Notes: a model not told the origin generated them from the sequence alone. A DNA stretch of 64,000 nucleotides from Portunus trituberculatus (GCF_017591435.1 NC_059277.1:3790001-3854000), one strand, 5' to 3'; shown: positions 34,621-48,960, counted from the stretch's first letter. Program-made: numbers and translations.

Positions 34621-34744
34621 ACTTTGATCATATTAATTAAAGTTTGAAAAATATATGAATTCTATATCTCAAAGTTTAATAATCCGAGGAAAGTTGCACA
34701 ATAAGAGATGGTAAATTGAATCCAAGGAATGTTAACTTATTCCA

Positions 34745-34846
<102 letters not shown>

Positions 34847-35089
34847 TGTGTGTATTAGAGTATTACAAAAAACAATTTTCCTTCAAAAATAAATAAATGA
34901 CAATGAAAAAAAAAAAAAAAATCGACAACTTGATACAAATGGAAGGATAATTCACGACGGTCTTGAATTTGCTGGTTAATTTGATGCAATTTATAGACCA
35001 ATTATTAAACTTGGCTCAGAATTAATGGAAGCACCAACATTGGGTATTTGCTGGTTGGCGATAGTTCTTTTGTTTCCTTCGATAGTTGT

Positions 35090-35098
35090 AGCAGAAGC

Positions 35099-35169
<71 letters not shown>

Positions 35170-35353
35170 TGGTAGTAGTAGTTGTTGTAGTAGTAATAGT
35201 TGTTGTTGTTGTTGTTCTTGTAATAGTAGTAGTAGTAGTAGTAGTAATAGAAAAAAAGGTAGTGAAAGGAGGAGGAGGAGGGGAAGGAGGAGAAGGAGGA
35301 GGAGAAGGAGGAAGAGGAGGAGGAGGAGGAGGAGGAGGAGGAGGAGGAGGAGG
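35090..35353. repeat. (TAG)n, (TTG)n and (GGA)n arrays
   Basis: TAG triplets with TTG variants to about 35250, then GGA triplets 35266-35353. Confidence 0.95.
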
Positions 35354-35396
35354 AATTGTAGTAATAGAAGAAAAATTGGTATTATCGAATCTCAAT

Positions 35397-35671
<275 letters not shown>

Positions 35672-35719
35672 TTTATTATTTCTCATATCATTACTAAAAT
35701 CAACGAGAAAATAAACGAT

Positions 35720-36170
35720 GAAGAAGGAATTAAAGAAGAAAATATGAATCAAGGAAGAAAGGAAGGAGGGAAGGAAGGAAGGAAGGAAGGAAGGAAGGAA
35801 GGAAGGAAGGAAGGAAGGAAGGAAGAAAGAAAGAAAGGAAGGAAGGAAGGAAGGAGGGAAAGAAGGAAGGAAGGAAGAAAGAAAGAAAGAGAGGAAAAAA
35901 AAGAAGGAAGAAAGGAAGGAAGGAGTGAAGGAAAAAAAAGAAAGGAAGCAGGGATGGATGGATGGGAGAAAAGAAAAAGGGAGAGAAGGAATTAGGAAAG
36001 AGAAGAAGAAAGAAAAGCATGAAATGATAGGTGAATAAATGAATGAGAGAAAGAAGGAAAAGATGAAGGGAAGAATAGATGAATGAGAGAAGGAAAGAAA
36101 GAAATAAGGAGGGAAGGAAGAAGTGAAACAAACCAAGAATAAAGGGAGGAAGGAATAGAAAAAATAAAAC
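35720..36170. repeat. (GGAA)n purine tract
   Basis: GGAA tetranucleotides, nearly pure at 35757-35840 and degenerate to 36170. Confidence 0.95.
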
Positions 36171-36559
36171 TAATAGAGGATTGTCCACGCAAGCATCTTC
36201 TCAATACCGCCATCACTATTATTACCATCATTATTCTGCCTCTTGCCTTCTGGATACATAAAAAGAAGGAGACACTGAGCTGACGCAGGAAGGTCGTAAG
36301 GCAACCATTATCCTTAAACGAAGGTCCTGCGAGGCACTATTGAGGCCAGGCTGAGGACGACAAGGGCCAGGGAGAGAGTATGTCAGGCACGCACAACCTG
36401 GCTACCTCTCCACCTCTCCACCTCTCCACCTCACCTTTCTAATCCCTATCCCTAACGCTTTCTCTTATATCGCTCTCCTGTCGTAGTTTATTCTGCTCTA
36501 TCTTTTTGCGTTCTATTAGTGCTGTAATGTAACCTAACCTAACTTAACTTTTTTCTCTC

Positions 36560-36607
36560 TATCTTTGTCTGTGTCTGTCTCTCTGGCTGTCTCTGTCTCT
36601 CTGGCTG

Positions 36608-36668
<61 letters not shown>

Positions 36669-37015
36669 CTATGTCGTATTATGTTCTGTTCTGTTCTTTC
36701 TCCTGTTTCATTTTTCTATTCGTTGCATCTCCTTTCTCTACTTCAATGTTTTGGTATAATTTCTAAGTTATTTTCTTACTTTTCTGCCTCCTCCTCCTCC
36801 TCCTCCTCAGTATTCTTCTTACTCCTCATTACTCTCTCTCTCTCTTTTCATTGTCTATTTTCATTCTATGTTTGCTTTTTTTCATATTTTTTCATGTTTG
36901 CATCATATTTTCTTCTCTCTCACTTTTATTTTCTAACTTTACTGTTTTACTTCCTCCTCCTCCTCCTCCTCCTCCTCCTCCTCCTCCTCCTCCTCCTCCT
37001 CCTCCTCCTCCTCCT
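36560..37015. repeat. (TC)n 36614-36663, pyrimidine tract, (CCT)n 36952-37015
   Basis: Begins with a CTGTCTCTCTGG-type unit repeated twice, then pure TC, then C/T-rich DNA and a CCT array. Confidence 0.92.
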
Positions 37016-37089
37016 CTCTCCCTCCCTCACTGTTATGTTCAATGGAAAGAAATATGTGAGGATGATGGTTGAAAAAATACAAACTTTTT

Positions 37090-37594
<505 letters not shown>

Positions 37595-37674
37595 CCATAA
37601 CTTTTCGCCTCAGCAGTAGAGGAAAAAAATCCTTGTGAGTCTATGTGTAAACTTTTCCTTCCTCTCTCCCAGCT

Positions 37675-37675
<1 letters not shown>

Positions 37676-37745
<70 letters not shown>

Positions 37746-38026
37746 GGGAGGTGGTGAGTGAGTGAAAATGTGTCTACATCGTTACCTTCCTCCGTTGCCT
37801 AAACTTGAACTAAAAATTCCTCTCCCTTCTTTCCCCTCTCCCTATTCCTCTCCCTTTTCTTTCGCCCTCTTTTCCTCTTCCGTCTCTCACCTCTCTCTTT
37901 CTTCCCTTCCTTTCCTCAACTGTACCGGGAAAAGGTCAGGAAGAGAAAGGTCTTAAGGTAGGAGGAGGAGGAGCACAAGTAATACAATGAAGCACAAAGG
38001 AACACGAAAAATGAGCAAAAAAACAC

Positions 38027-38085
<59 letters not shown>
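37676..38085. repeat. (GA)n 37676-37742 and 38031-38085
   Basis: Two GA arrays with a pyrimidine-rich interval. Confidence 0.95.
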
Positions 38086-38088
<3 letters not shown>

Positions 38089-38307
38089 CCACACCACTCC
38101 ACCACGTATTGTACTACACTAAGCTCTTCCTTCCCCCCCTAACGAAGCTTACACTAGTCTCCAACGCTGCCACAATCACCACCACTCTCCCTCCCTCCCT
38201 CGCTCTCCATCCAAACGCCCTCAGGGAGATATTAACGTCAGGGAGGATCGGTTCTCTATAGCTCAGACCATTAACTCGAAGCTGTGTCTGAATGCAATTA
38301 CGTCAGG

Positions 38308-38408
<101 letters not shown>

Positions 38409-38512
38409 ACCAAATCTCTTTATTCCTAACTGTACTTCGATGAAAAAAGGGAAAAAAATGTAATATCTTCTGTTTCTGCTACTAAACTAACTAAAATCTA
38501 CCTTGTTATTAA

Positions 38513-38715
38513 CTCCTTCAATACTGGGACACATTTTTACCTTAAGATTTGTGTACTATAGGACCATTTTATTGACATTAGGAAGGGTCTATGGAGGTCA
38601 GAAGATTAATTGCCAGTCTTCACTATTTCAATCCACACATGAGTTTCTGAAGCTGTATAAGATCACTAAATAGTAAGCAGAATGAATATGGAAACGTGTC
38701 ATCGTACTGAAGGGG
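38513..38715 (+). mobile_element. piggyBac-type MITE, copy 1
   Basis: 203 bp bounded by TTAA on both sides (38509-38512 and 38716-38719). The ends CTCCTTCAATACTGGGACAC and, reversed, CCCCTTCAGTACGATGACAC form the inverted repeats. The interior (ATTTTATTGACATTAG, TCTATGGAGGTCAGAAGATT) is shared with the copies at 48.8 and 53.3 kb. It has no coding capacity. Confidence 0.85.
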
Positions 38716-39020
38716 TTAACCTAACACACTGCACACCTCCTTCAAGACACATAAATAAGAACTAAAATAAACCCTGCCAATTATTAATCTCTCTTCTACA
38801 GCAATTTAGCACTGATCCACACACGCTTCAAGTTTTTCTTTATAACAATTTGCCGCGTTTACATTCCTACGAGCACATTAGGAGGGAGAAAAGTGGAGGG
38901 GCGTTTTTAGCAGGCATGAAGGCATTATAAACTAACAGGTAACTACTACGCAGATACGGTTAATTAAAGAGGTGAGTGAACATTATTGAGTGTGTGAGAC
39001 GTCTCTATTAAGTTTAAGAC

Positions 39021-39022
<2 letters not shown>

Positions 39023-39092
<70 letters not shown>
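39023..39092. repeat. (GA)n array
   Basis: About 35 GA units. Confidence 0.95.
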
Positions 39093-39095
<3 letters not shown>

Positions 39096-39400
39096 ACATA
39101 ATTACACATGCCACATCATTTCTTACGGTCTTCACGGGATAATTTCACCTGCAAGCACTAAGAAGGTGATAGCAAAAGAAAACGACAACGAATTAGAAAA
39201 CTTTCTCCCCACACTCCACTCCCTCCGGCAGAAGCCATAGAGGGAGCAGGTCTGAAATAAATACATCACGGGGATGGAGAAATAAAAAAACACAAGAAGG
39301 AAGTTTTATGGAGTAGAATAAAATTGGATTAAATGAGGTTCACTATTTTCTGGAAGCAGGGAAGCTAAATTCTAATAAACGTTGTTAACCACGAATTTCT

Positions 39401-39405
<5 letters not shown>

Positions 39406-39483
<78 letters not shown>

Positions 39484-39720
39484 GCATGGAAAATAGAGTA
39501 AGGAAGGAGAGCCAGAAAGCGAGAGAAGAAAAATGTGAGGGAGGGAAGCCAGAGAAGAAAGGGAGAGAAGGAGGAAAATGAGTCGAAAGGATGGAGGAAA
39601 AACATAAAGGAGGGGAGAGAAGAGGAGCAAAGCCAAGCAGAAGCAAACAAAGAGCTTAAATAAAACACGATAAAGTTTGCACATGCATTAGCGTCCTTAA
39701 ACTCTGATAAAAGGGTTAAT

Positions 39721-39792
<72 letters not shown>

Positions 39793-39892
39793 TGATTTAA
39801 AACCTAATTCACAGAAGTAATAATAGAAAACAACTAAAACCATTTTCTTTATTCTGGAAATGAGTTATGAACGACTAACTGAAGGACATATG

Positions 39893-39926
<34 letters not shown>
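39406..39926. repeat. (GA)n 39406-39480 and 39725-39789, (TC)n 39898-39926
   Basis: Three dinucleotide arrays in purine-rich DNA. Confidence 0.95.
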
Positions 39927-39930
<4 letters not shown>

Positions 39931-40160
39931 CTGGAGTGCTGTTTGCTCATTAAACCTGAAGTGGCTAGCAAGTGGCGGCGACTCACATCCTCTACAAAGA
40001 CCTATTATGAAAATTAACTCACTTCTCCCAGTTAGAGCGAGTTTCCCGGCCTCGGAGAACCATCTGGATAGAGCAACACCTTCCATGGGACAACAGGTAA
40101 GGCGGTATAGATGCAAAAGACAGGTAGCGATTTCAAAAGCTAGTAAATGATTGGAGAGAC

Positions 40161-40161
<1 letters not shown>

Positions 40162-40203
<42 letters not shown>

Positions 40204-40363
40204 TACACACACACACACTCACACACATACACATGATCATTATTTTCATTTCTTTACTCATCTTTTTCTGTTTCTCATTCTATGCACTATAATCATCCTT
40301 ACTTTTTTCAGAAGAAGAAGAAGAAGAAGAAGAAGAAGAAGAAGAAGAAGAAGAAGAAGAAGA

Positions 40364-40448
<85 letters not shown>

Positions 40449-40537
40449 GAAAGATGAAATGAAGATGAAGATGAAAAGGAGCGGAGGAGGGGGAGGAGGA
40501 GCTAAAGAAGAAGATTACGAATAAGCAGAACAAGGAC

Positions 40538-40577
<40 letters not shown>
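40162..40577. repeat. (ACAG)n, (GAA)n, (AAT)n and (TAG)n
   Basis: ACAG tetranucleotides 40162-40201 with a CA tail, GAA 40311-40361, AAT 40365-40447 and TAG 40540-40577. Confidence 0.95.
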
Positions 40578-40578
<1 letters not shown>

Positions 40579-40662
40579 GCGGGTTCACACGTGTCAGTTT
40601 GCGGCTGGAATTGGCAGCCGGTAGAGTTCTGGGCTGCCTATGGGTGCGTAGCGGATGGAGAA

Positions 40663-40666
<4 letters not shown>

Positions 40667-40740
<74 letters not shown>

Positions 40741-40932
40741 ATATAGAGCTGTATTTCCTATTTTTTTCTTATCACACAAGCGTCACAGTGAAGCTCAGGG
40801 GTCAAGATCTTGCAGGTCAGAAAATACTGTCTGTCTATCTGTCTATATGTTTGTCTCTCTTCCCGCCTAAGGGAGAAATGTTACGTTACAAACAACAAAC
40901 AAAGGAAATTATATAGCTCTTCGCAAGAAATC

Positions 40933-41026
<94 letters not shown>

Positions 41027-41142
41027 ATTTCCTATTCGATAAAGATTAAGGCCTAATGTTCTTGTTTGGATGGGGGTGAAGTCACGAAATGTTTGAACGA
41101 TTAATTATACAAGCCAACCTTTGCCATTATTTCATCACTGCT

Positions 41143-41203
<61 letters not shown>
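40667..41203. repeat. (CA)n 40667-40733, (GA)n 40935-41022, (TG)n 41144-41203
   Basis: Three near-pure arrays with unique DNA between them. Confidence 0.95.
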
Positions 41204-41205
<2 letters not shown>

Positions 41206-41792
41206 AACTAGCAATAATGATATGAGTTGCAGTAAATATGGGTGAGGTTTGAATGAACGTATGGACAAAATAGAAAGAAAACGACAAAAACAAAAAAAAG
41301 ATTATCAATATGGATGAAATAAAAAAAAAAAAATAGGAATCACAGATACCCGTAATACAAATGACAAAAGGAACATTAACGAACAGAAAGGATGAACAAG
41401 TACTCTCAAACATACAATTATCACTGTCATTCAAAACTCTACGAGACTGATCAACTACACTAATCTTCTCTTAAAAGTGCAGGATAGTACAGAAGAAGGG
41501 TCCTCCCCACCCACCACTCACTGCGCAGAGGTGTGTTTTCCTTACGGTGCAGGATACCAAGGAGGGCGAAAAAAGAAAGAAAAAAAAGAAAAAAAAAGAA
41601 AAAATACAGCCCCCTCGAATATCCTCGGAAATGATACGTGTGTTTCCAGGAAGAGGGAGAAATTAAGAGAAGAGAAAAGAAAAGCCTCCACGAAAATGAA
41701 GTAGAAATATGTAAGGAAAACAGTAATTCATTCTCGGACAAATTGTTTCACGTGAGTGAGTGAAATTAAGAGAAGCTAATTTCCAGTTTCCA

Positions 41793-41796
<4 letters not shown>

Positions 41797-41847
<51 letters not shown>

Positions 41848-41885
41848 CTAAGGGCGAATCAATACCAAGGTTGACGCTAACTAGC

Positions 41886-41947
<62 letters not shown>

Positions 41948-41997
41948 TGCATAACTAACAGTAACATGTCTTAGAGAAAGAGAACATGAAAGGCATA

Positions 41998-42046
<49 letters not shown>
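41797..42046. repeat. (TC)n/(GA)n inverted pair and (CA)n
   Basis: (TC)n 41797-41842 faces (GA)n 41888-41940 across about 45 bp, then (CA)n 42000-42046. Confidence 0.95.
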
Positions 42047-42051
<5 letters not shown>

Positions 42052-42139
42052 AGTTTAATCTCGGAGAGCGTCTTGTAATTTCAACTTCTCGTTTTCTTTA
42101 GAGCCTGCACACCTACTTCGCAAGAGACAACAAGTATGC

Positions 42140-42880
42140 TGCTGTTTGTTCGTTCTTTGTGTTCGCTCCCTCCCTTCCTTCCTGTTCCTCATTCAATCTC
42201 ATTCTCCTCTTCCTGGTTCTCCTTGCCTTATATTTCTTTCTTTCTCTCTTCTCATTTTTCTTCCTAATTACTTTCCTGTATATACGAGTGTCTTCCTTTT
42301 TCCTCTTATTGTCTTTAATTTTCTTATCTCATTTCTTCCCTTTTATTCTTTCTTTCTTTTCTCCGTTGTTTATTTCCATTATCTCCTTCACTCCTTAAAT
42401 TTTTCTTCTTATCTCCCTTCTTTTTTCTTCTTTTTCTCCATTCTTCATTCATCTCCCTTATCTCCCTTTCTCGTTCTTCTTCATCTTCTTTAAACCACGT
42501 CAATTTCTTCTCCTTATCTCCCTTGTTCCTTCTCCCTTTTTCTTCCTGCTCTCATCCCTCTATTTCTTTTCACCACTTCCCTTCTGTACCTCGCGTTACT
42601 ACTTCATTTCTTTTTCTTTCTTTCCTTCCTCCAATTCTCCTTTTTCTTTTCTTTTTTCCAGATACCCTCGTTTAATTTCTTTCCATCCTTTCCTCGTTTC
42701 TTTTCTCCCGTATTTTTACTTCCTTCTCTCTCCGTCTCTTCGTCTTTCATTTCTTTTCCAGTTCACCCTCTTACTTCTTTTTCATTTTTCTTCCTTCCCC
42801 TTGCTCATTCATTCTTTCCCTTCCCCCCTTCCCTCCCTCTCTCTCTCTCTATCTCTCTCTCCTTTTCATGCATGTCTCTT
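42140..42880. repeat. Polypyrimidine tract
   Basis: About 740 bp of C/T-rich plus-strand sequence with TTCTTTC-type motifs and no fixed period. Confidence 0.88.
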
Positions 42881-43178
42881 CTTTTCTTTCTTCCTTCATT
42901 AATTTTTTGTTATAATATAAAAACGCAAAGCCAATGTTGTTATGGTCTTCCCCCTCTCTCTTCCCCTCTCTCACTCTCTCCCTGCGGTCACTCTCTTACG
43001 CAGCCTCAGAATCATAAAATGGAAGGGGAAAAAGAGAGAGGAGAGAGAAAAAATCGGTGAGAGGTGAGAGCGATTGCCTGTCACTCTTCTTTGGGTGTTT
43101 TAAGGAAGCAAACCTGTGTGACGGTGGTTCATTAACGCACACTCATTTGCAGCAGGTGTTAATTAGCTGTCCACTTAA

Positions 43179-43240
43179 AGGTGGTGGTGGTGGTGGTGGT
43201 GGTGGTGGCAGTGGTGGTGGTAGTGGTAGTGGTGGTGGCG
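43179..43240. repeat. (GGT)n array
   Basis: GGT triplets with CAG/TAG variants. Confidence 0.93.
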
Positions 43241-43269
43241 CTTTCATCCCGGCATTCATCACCACACAC

Positions 43270-43450
43270 TGACACTAATGGTTCTCTTATGCTACACCTG
43301 CTTCCTCTCCCTCTTCCCCTCCTCTTACCTACGCTTCTTACGTCTCATCCTCTTAGTTTTAGTGTTGCCTTTCTTGGTATCTTCGTTTTTTTTATATTTT
43401 GTTCGTTACTTTAGTGTTCTTCTCGATGTGTTTTTATTTTTGTTATTATT

Positions 43451-43545
<95 letters not shown>

Positions 43546-45020
43546 TTTCCTTTTAAATAATCCTAATTTCTTATCACTTTGTTTTCATGCTTTGTTATGT
43601 TATTGTTTTTTTATTTCTCAATATGTTCTTTCTCCCACTTCTGCTTTTGTTCCTTATTCATTGTTCTTACCCTTTATTTTTTCTTTATCGTCTTTATCTC
43701 TTATCATTAGTTGTCTTGCTATTATCATTTTAGTTTCTTGTTATCGTTTTGACTGTATTCTTTATTCGCTGTATGTACATTTTCGTTTTTCTTCTTATTC
43801 TTTTTTTCTTCCCCCTCTTCTATCCTATTCTTCTTACTTTTGATCTCCTTAATTTCTTATCGCGTTATTATCTTTAGTCTTCTTTCCTAGTTACTTGGAT
43901 AGTATTCTTCCTTGTTTCTATATTCATTTCGCATACTTTTATTACTCTTTCTTCTCTTTCTTCTCTTCCTCTGCCTGATTTTTTTTTTCCTTGTCATAAT
44001 TTTTTTTTTGTATTTTCTTATAATCTGCTTTATCATTATTTCTTTTTTTCTTTTTTATGTGAAAATTTTTGCTATTACCATTCTTTCTTTTCCTTTTCCT
44101 TTTTTCATCTCCTTCGCCCTTTTCTTTCCCGCCTTTTCTTTATTAGCATATTATTTATCACTACATGTTTTGCTATCATTCTTTCAAGTTTATTTTTCTT
44201 ATTTTTATTTTATTTTCTTTAGCTTGTATACTCCTCCTCCTCCTCCTCCTCCTCCTCCTCCTCCTCCTCCTCCTCCTCCTACTCCAATAACAAGTGTGGT
44301 AGACGGAAGGAGCGAAAGTCAATTACTACCACTGCCACTACTACCATCATCACCACCTACTACCACCACCACTACCACCACCACCACCACCACCACCACC
44401 CCGAGAACATTTCCTTCTACGCACTTTTTAGAAGACAAATTCTCCCTCATTCCTTCCTTAATACCCCTTGTTACCATTTCCTAACGAATCCTCTTATCAC
44501 TCCTTGCTCTCCATCCCTCCATCACCCCTCCTCCTCCTTCCCTCCTCCTATATATCCCTTCCTCCTCACATTCCATCTCTCCTTCCTCTATCTTTGTTCC
44601 TTCCCCTTTTTTGTAAGTTTTCCATTAGTGTTTGTATCTTTTTCTATTCATAAAGTATATTCTGTCTTATTATTGTTAGTTTTACATATTGTTTGATCTT
44701 TTTAATAAGGTGTTTGTATGTCTCCTGGTGAAATAAGATTATCATATTTATTTCATTGTTAAGGAATTTTTTCTCCATTTCTTCCTTCCCTATCATCTCT
44801 CCAACTTTCCCTTTTCCCTCTTTCTACGTCCCTATTCTCAATCTCTATTTCGTCTTCCAAGCTATGTTTCCTCTCCTTATCAAGCGCCTTTTCTCCATCC
44901 CATTTTCCTCCCTTTCCGTATCAAAATAGTCTTGTCTCCGTATCTGTTTTTCCTTCCACCTCTCCTTCTCTTCCTTTATCATTCACCTCCCCTCTCGTTA
45001 CCTATCTCTCCCTCTCTCCT
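43270..45020. repeat. 1.7-kb polypyrimidine region with (TC)n, (CTC)n and (CCA)n
   Basis: C/T-rich throughout. Contains (TC)n 43453-43540, (CTC)n 44232-44281 and CCA triplets at 44330-44400. Confidence 0.88.
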
Positions 45021-45179
45021 TTCTATGGCTTGTAGGAGGAAAAGAAAACGTTGTCTGATTCAGTACTTCGTCCTTCACGGCAATTTAACTTTATCACGCT
45101 GAGGGAAGTTGACAAATATGGACATTTCTTAGCTTTTCTGTTCTTTTCTTGAGGTTTTCGCTGTTGTCACTCTCTGTAG

Positions 45180-45181
<2 letters not shown>

Positions 45182-45236
<55 letters not shown>
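45182..45236. repeat. (TC)n array
   Basis: About 27 TC units. Confidence 0.95.
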
Positions 45237-45241
<5 letters not shown>

Positions 45242-45359
45242 TTACAAAAGCATTCTTCTCCATCGATATTTTCTCTCGAAATTCTTGTTCGGATAAAACA
45301 TGTTTAAAAAAAGATCAATTAATTTCACCCTTCTGCAGCTCACACAGGAAAAAAAGTGT

Positions 45360-45610
45360 CAGATGATGAAATATTTCTCTTCCAAACAGAAAAGTGAAAG
45401 GAGGGAGAGGAGGAGAAAGAGGAGAAGGAAAGGAGGAGGAGGAGGAGGAGGAGGAGGAGGAGGAGGAGGAGGAGGAGGAGGAGGAAGGAGGAAAGAAAAT
45501 GCTGGTTTTGGCATAGGAGGATGTAGAGATAGAAAGAGAAGATAGAAGAAGAAGAAGAAGAAGAAGAAGAAGAAGAAGAAGAAGAAGAAGAAGAAGAAGA
45601 AGAAGAAGAA

Positions 45611-45641
<31 letters not shown>

Positions 45642-46015
45642 GAGAAGAAGAATGACAATAAGAAGAAAAAGAAAGAAAGAAAGAAAGAAAATTGAATAGA
45701 AGAAGAGAAGAGAGAAAAGGAGGATGAGGATGAGGATAATGAGGATAATGATGATGATGATGAGGAGGAGGAGAAGGTGGAGATCTAATGGTGAGGAAGA
45801 AAACGCAGACAACGATAATGATGAGGATGAAGAACAAAAAAAAGAATGACATAAAAGTAAATGAAATAACAAAACCAGAAAGGGAAGAAGGAAGAAATGT
45901 AAGAAGAGAGAGAGAAAGAGAGAAGATCGTGATGAAGGAAAGAGAAGAAGGAGAGAAACGGGGACAGAGGAAGGGGAGGAAAGGAAGGAAGGGAAAGAAG
46001 GGACAAGACAATTAA
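45360..46015. repeat. Polypurine region with (GGA)n and (GAA)n
   Basis: GGA triplets 45436-45485, GAA triplets 45545-45632, then A/G-rich DNA. Minus-strand frames of up to 259 codons through it are low-complexity Leu/Ser/Phe and not genes. Confidence 0.92.
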
Positions 46016-46079
46016 CTTCTTTTGATTCACAGTGTGCAGGTGCTGTACTAAATGTCACTTGAGGACGCGAAGGGGGCAC

Positions 46080-46166
46080 TCTGCTAATCTTCACACGTCG
46101 ACACTTCCCTTTTTCCCGTTTTCTTTTTCCTTTCTCCCTTCCAGCACTTTCAGACAGCGATCAGGG

Positions 46167-46229
<63 letters not shown>

Positions 46230-46305
46230 AGCACTGTTACATGCATTTTTCCTCTCTTTTCTCTCTTATTTCTTACCCCTTGACCTACTTACCCTTTTAC
46301 ACTCA

Positions 46306-46362
<57 letters not shown>
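46080..46362. repeat. (TC)n 46169-46226 and 46313-46362
   Basis: Two TC arrays in pyrimidine-rich DNA. Confidence 0.95.
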
Positions 46363-46366
<4 letters not shown>

Positions 46367-46479
46367 ACTACCGTTGCGCCATTATTCTCTTACCTTACCC
46401 TGTTTTTTACCGCTCGGTCACACCTCACTACTGTACACCATTCAAACACACAAAAATATTATCCCGGGGTGTGTGATCT

Positions 46480-46900
46480 TCTATTATAAGGCATAAGAGA
46501 GAGTGAGTGTGGCGGAGTAAATATTCAGCCGAGGAAAATGCGCGCACAGTTCACGAGAGCTTATTTACAGAGTTCCATTGGCTAGCACAGGACGAGATAA
46601 TGCTTTTGTCAAGAGGGGTAAGCCAGAGCACTAATCCCTAAGGCTGTAAGAGTCACTCCGCACCTCCCTGTCTCTGGATTTACTTCCCCATTGCATTCTT
46701 TCCACGCGGGGACTCGTTTTTCATTGCGGGATTCCAGAGTGCAACGGGAAAAATGACAAGCGGACCTCTAACTTTGAATCCCTATCTCGTATTGGGGATT
46801 AGAAGGCAAGCGAGGGACGTGGGCCGTGTCTGGGTAGTGGAATGTCTCCTTTCAGCTCTGCCACGATGCACAAAGGGACGATAAGTACAGCTATCTTTCC
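46480..46900. other. Unique sequence, nothing recognised
   Basis: Balanced composition between two pyrimidine-rich blocks. No frame or splice-bounded exon stands out. Confidence 0.45.
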
Positions 46901-47205
46901 TGTACTATCTTATCTTTGTCTCTTCTTTAATTAATTAGTTTGGTCTCCTTTCCAGCTTTTTTTGTTTTCTTTTTTCTTTTCTTCTTTTTTTCTTTTTCTT
47001 CTATTCTTTCATCCTTTTCTTCTATTCTTTCACCTTTTTCTTCTTCTCTTCTTTGATATTTTTTCTTTTATTTTTTCTTTCTTTCTTTTTCTTCTTCTTT
47101 TTCTTCTTCTTTTTCTTTGTCTTCTTCTTCTTCCTCTAGCGAGTTAAGGCGAGTGTTAATGACCAGCTAGGAGAAACATTATCTTGACCTCCTGAAAAGA
47201 CCTAT

Positions 47206-47266
<61 letters not shown>

Positions 47267-47369
47267 CCATTTTCACACCTTACGTTCTAACTTTTTTTTA
47301 TATTTACATTTCTTTTCTTTCGTCTTCCTGCCTCCTCCTCCTCCTCCTCCTCCTCCTCCTCCTCCTCCT
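46900..47369. repeat. Polypyrimidine tract, (TC)n 47210-47262, (CCT)n 47330-47369
   Basis: TTCTTTT-rich to 47140, then pure TC and CCT arrays. Confidence 0.92.
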
Positions 47370-47714
47370 CGCCCTTCTAAGAGATGAACAAACTTGGCCT
47401 GAAATGCTCTAACTTCGAATACCATTTACATACACTTTTCTCCCTCTCCCTCTCACTCTCACTCTCTCTCTCTCTCTCTCGCTCTCTACTTTCCCCCCGC
47501 ACCTCCCACTCTCTTTCTTTCTTTTGCGAGGGTAATTCTTTTCCTCGGCCCGTCCCGGTACTCTTATGGAACGTGGAGTAAGCGATAGGGTAATTTGGGC
47601 CAATAGAACCGACGTGAGGGTGAAGTTAAAAAACACGGGACCCTCCTCTTTTTTATATCGATTTTGGTAGCTTCGAGAGAAAGAAAAGGTATATATCGCT
47701 GACTATAGAGGCAT

Positions 47715-47990
47715 GATGTGAAGACCAGAGGGACGGTGGGGATAGGGGACACCAGGGGGAGGTTAGGTTAAGTAAGGTGAGACAAATGAAGACCAGAGGG
47801 TAATGTGAGGATAGCGGACAGAATAAGGAGGTTAGGTTAAATTAGGTGAGGTGAGACAAGATCCAGAGGGACGGTGTGGGAAGGTTAAGGTGTGGATAGA
47901 GAACGGAAGGGAAAAGTTAAGGGAGGATTAGGATAGGTGAGGTAAGTGAGGCATGGAAGGGAATAGAATGGGGATAGTAGAAGAGATAAA
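47715..47990. repeat. Degenerate minisatellite of about 70 bp
   Basis: Three units beginning GAAGACCAGAGGG or GATCCAGAGGG (about 47720, 47788, 47859) and containing GGAGGTTAGGTTAA and GGTGAGACAA. The surrounding 47690-48740 is purine-rich. Confidence 0.65.
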
Positions 47991-48759
47991 ATGAGGTTTG
48001 AAAGGGACAGGAAGGAAATGGAACAGTAGATGAAAGGTAAAAGACTGACGTGACATGAGGGAATGGAAAAAAGAATAAGGATGGTACAAGACGATTAAAA
48101 AAAGAATAGATAAATAAAAGACAGAAATAGACAGAAAGGAGTGGATAGAAGAAGACTCTGTTAAAGCACTAGGTTGTTGCGTGCAGGGGAAAATGTACCA
48201 CCTACCCCTTCTTACCTTTTACCTTGTATTTACCCACAGTAAAGACCCACCCAGGTCACCACACGTCATCTTATTACATCATCAATAACGAACGGTAGGG
48301 AAGGTGGAGGTGAGGAAGGGAAAAGAAGGAGGGTTAGAGAAGGATAAGAAAGAGCGTGGAAGGAAAGACACGGTAATGGAAGACAAGGATAGTAAGATAT
48401 GGATGGGCGATTAAGTAAGACGGTCTAGTGATAGTAGCAGGACATCAAGAAAACAAAAGAAAATAAGAAAAAAGGGAAATATGAACGATTAGTAAGCAAA
48501 ACAAAGCAGAACTGTAAGAAAAAGAAAGAGGGAATCAGTTATGGAATAAAGGCAAAAAGAGTAAAAAAAAAAAAAAAAAAAAAAAAAATAGAGGTCTACA
48601 AAATATGGTGTGAAAAAAAACACTAATACAGAAATAAGATGAAAACGAGAGGTTAGAAAAAAGATAGGCAGGAAAAGCAGACTACAAAAATAAATGAAGA
48701 ATAATAAAGAATACAGGTGAGAAAAGCAGGTAGGAAGACAAGTTGAACAGGAGTCTTAA

Positions 48760-48960
48760 CCCTTTCAGTACCATAAAGCGTTTCCATTTCAATTCTGCTT
48801 ATTATTTGGTGATTTTATACAGCATTAGAAACTTATGTGTGGGACTGAAGTGGTGAAGACTAAGGCCATTAACATTCTGATCTCCATACACTCTTTCTAA
48901 TGTAAAATAAATTGGTTCTAATCGTACTCAAGATAAAAATGTGTCCCAGTATTAAAGGGG
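48760..48960 (-). mobile_element. piggyBac-type MITE, copy 2 (inverted)
   Basis: 201 bp between TTAA sites (48756-48759 and 48961-48964). It is inverted relative to copies 1 and 3: the CCCTTTCAGTACCATAAAGC end is on the left and GTGTCCCAGTATTAAAGGGG on the right. Interior blocks such as TATACAGCATTAGAAACTTA correspond to the other copies. Confidence 0.85.

Noticed and set aside
33749..34640. Long plus-strand frames of 250-292 codons
   Set aside because: Rich in Phe/Leu/Ser and open in all three frames at once; this follows from the C/T-only composition, not from coding.
36530..36552. CCTAACCTAAC as arthropod telomeric (TTAGG)n
   Set aside because: Only two units, and likewise for GGTTAGGTTA at 47.7-47.8 kb; chance level.
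45315..46094. 259-codon minus-strand frame
   Set aside because: Same effect in mirror image: poly-Leu/Ser from GAA and GGA triplets.
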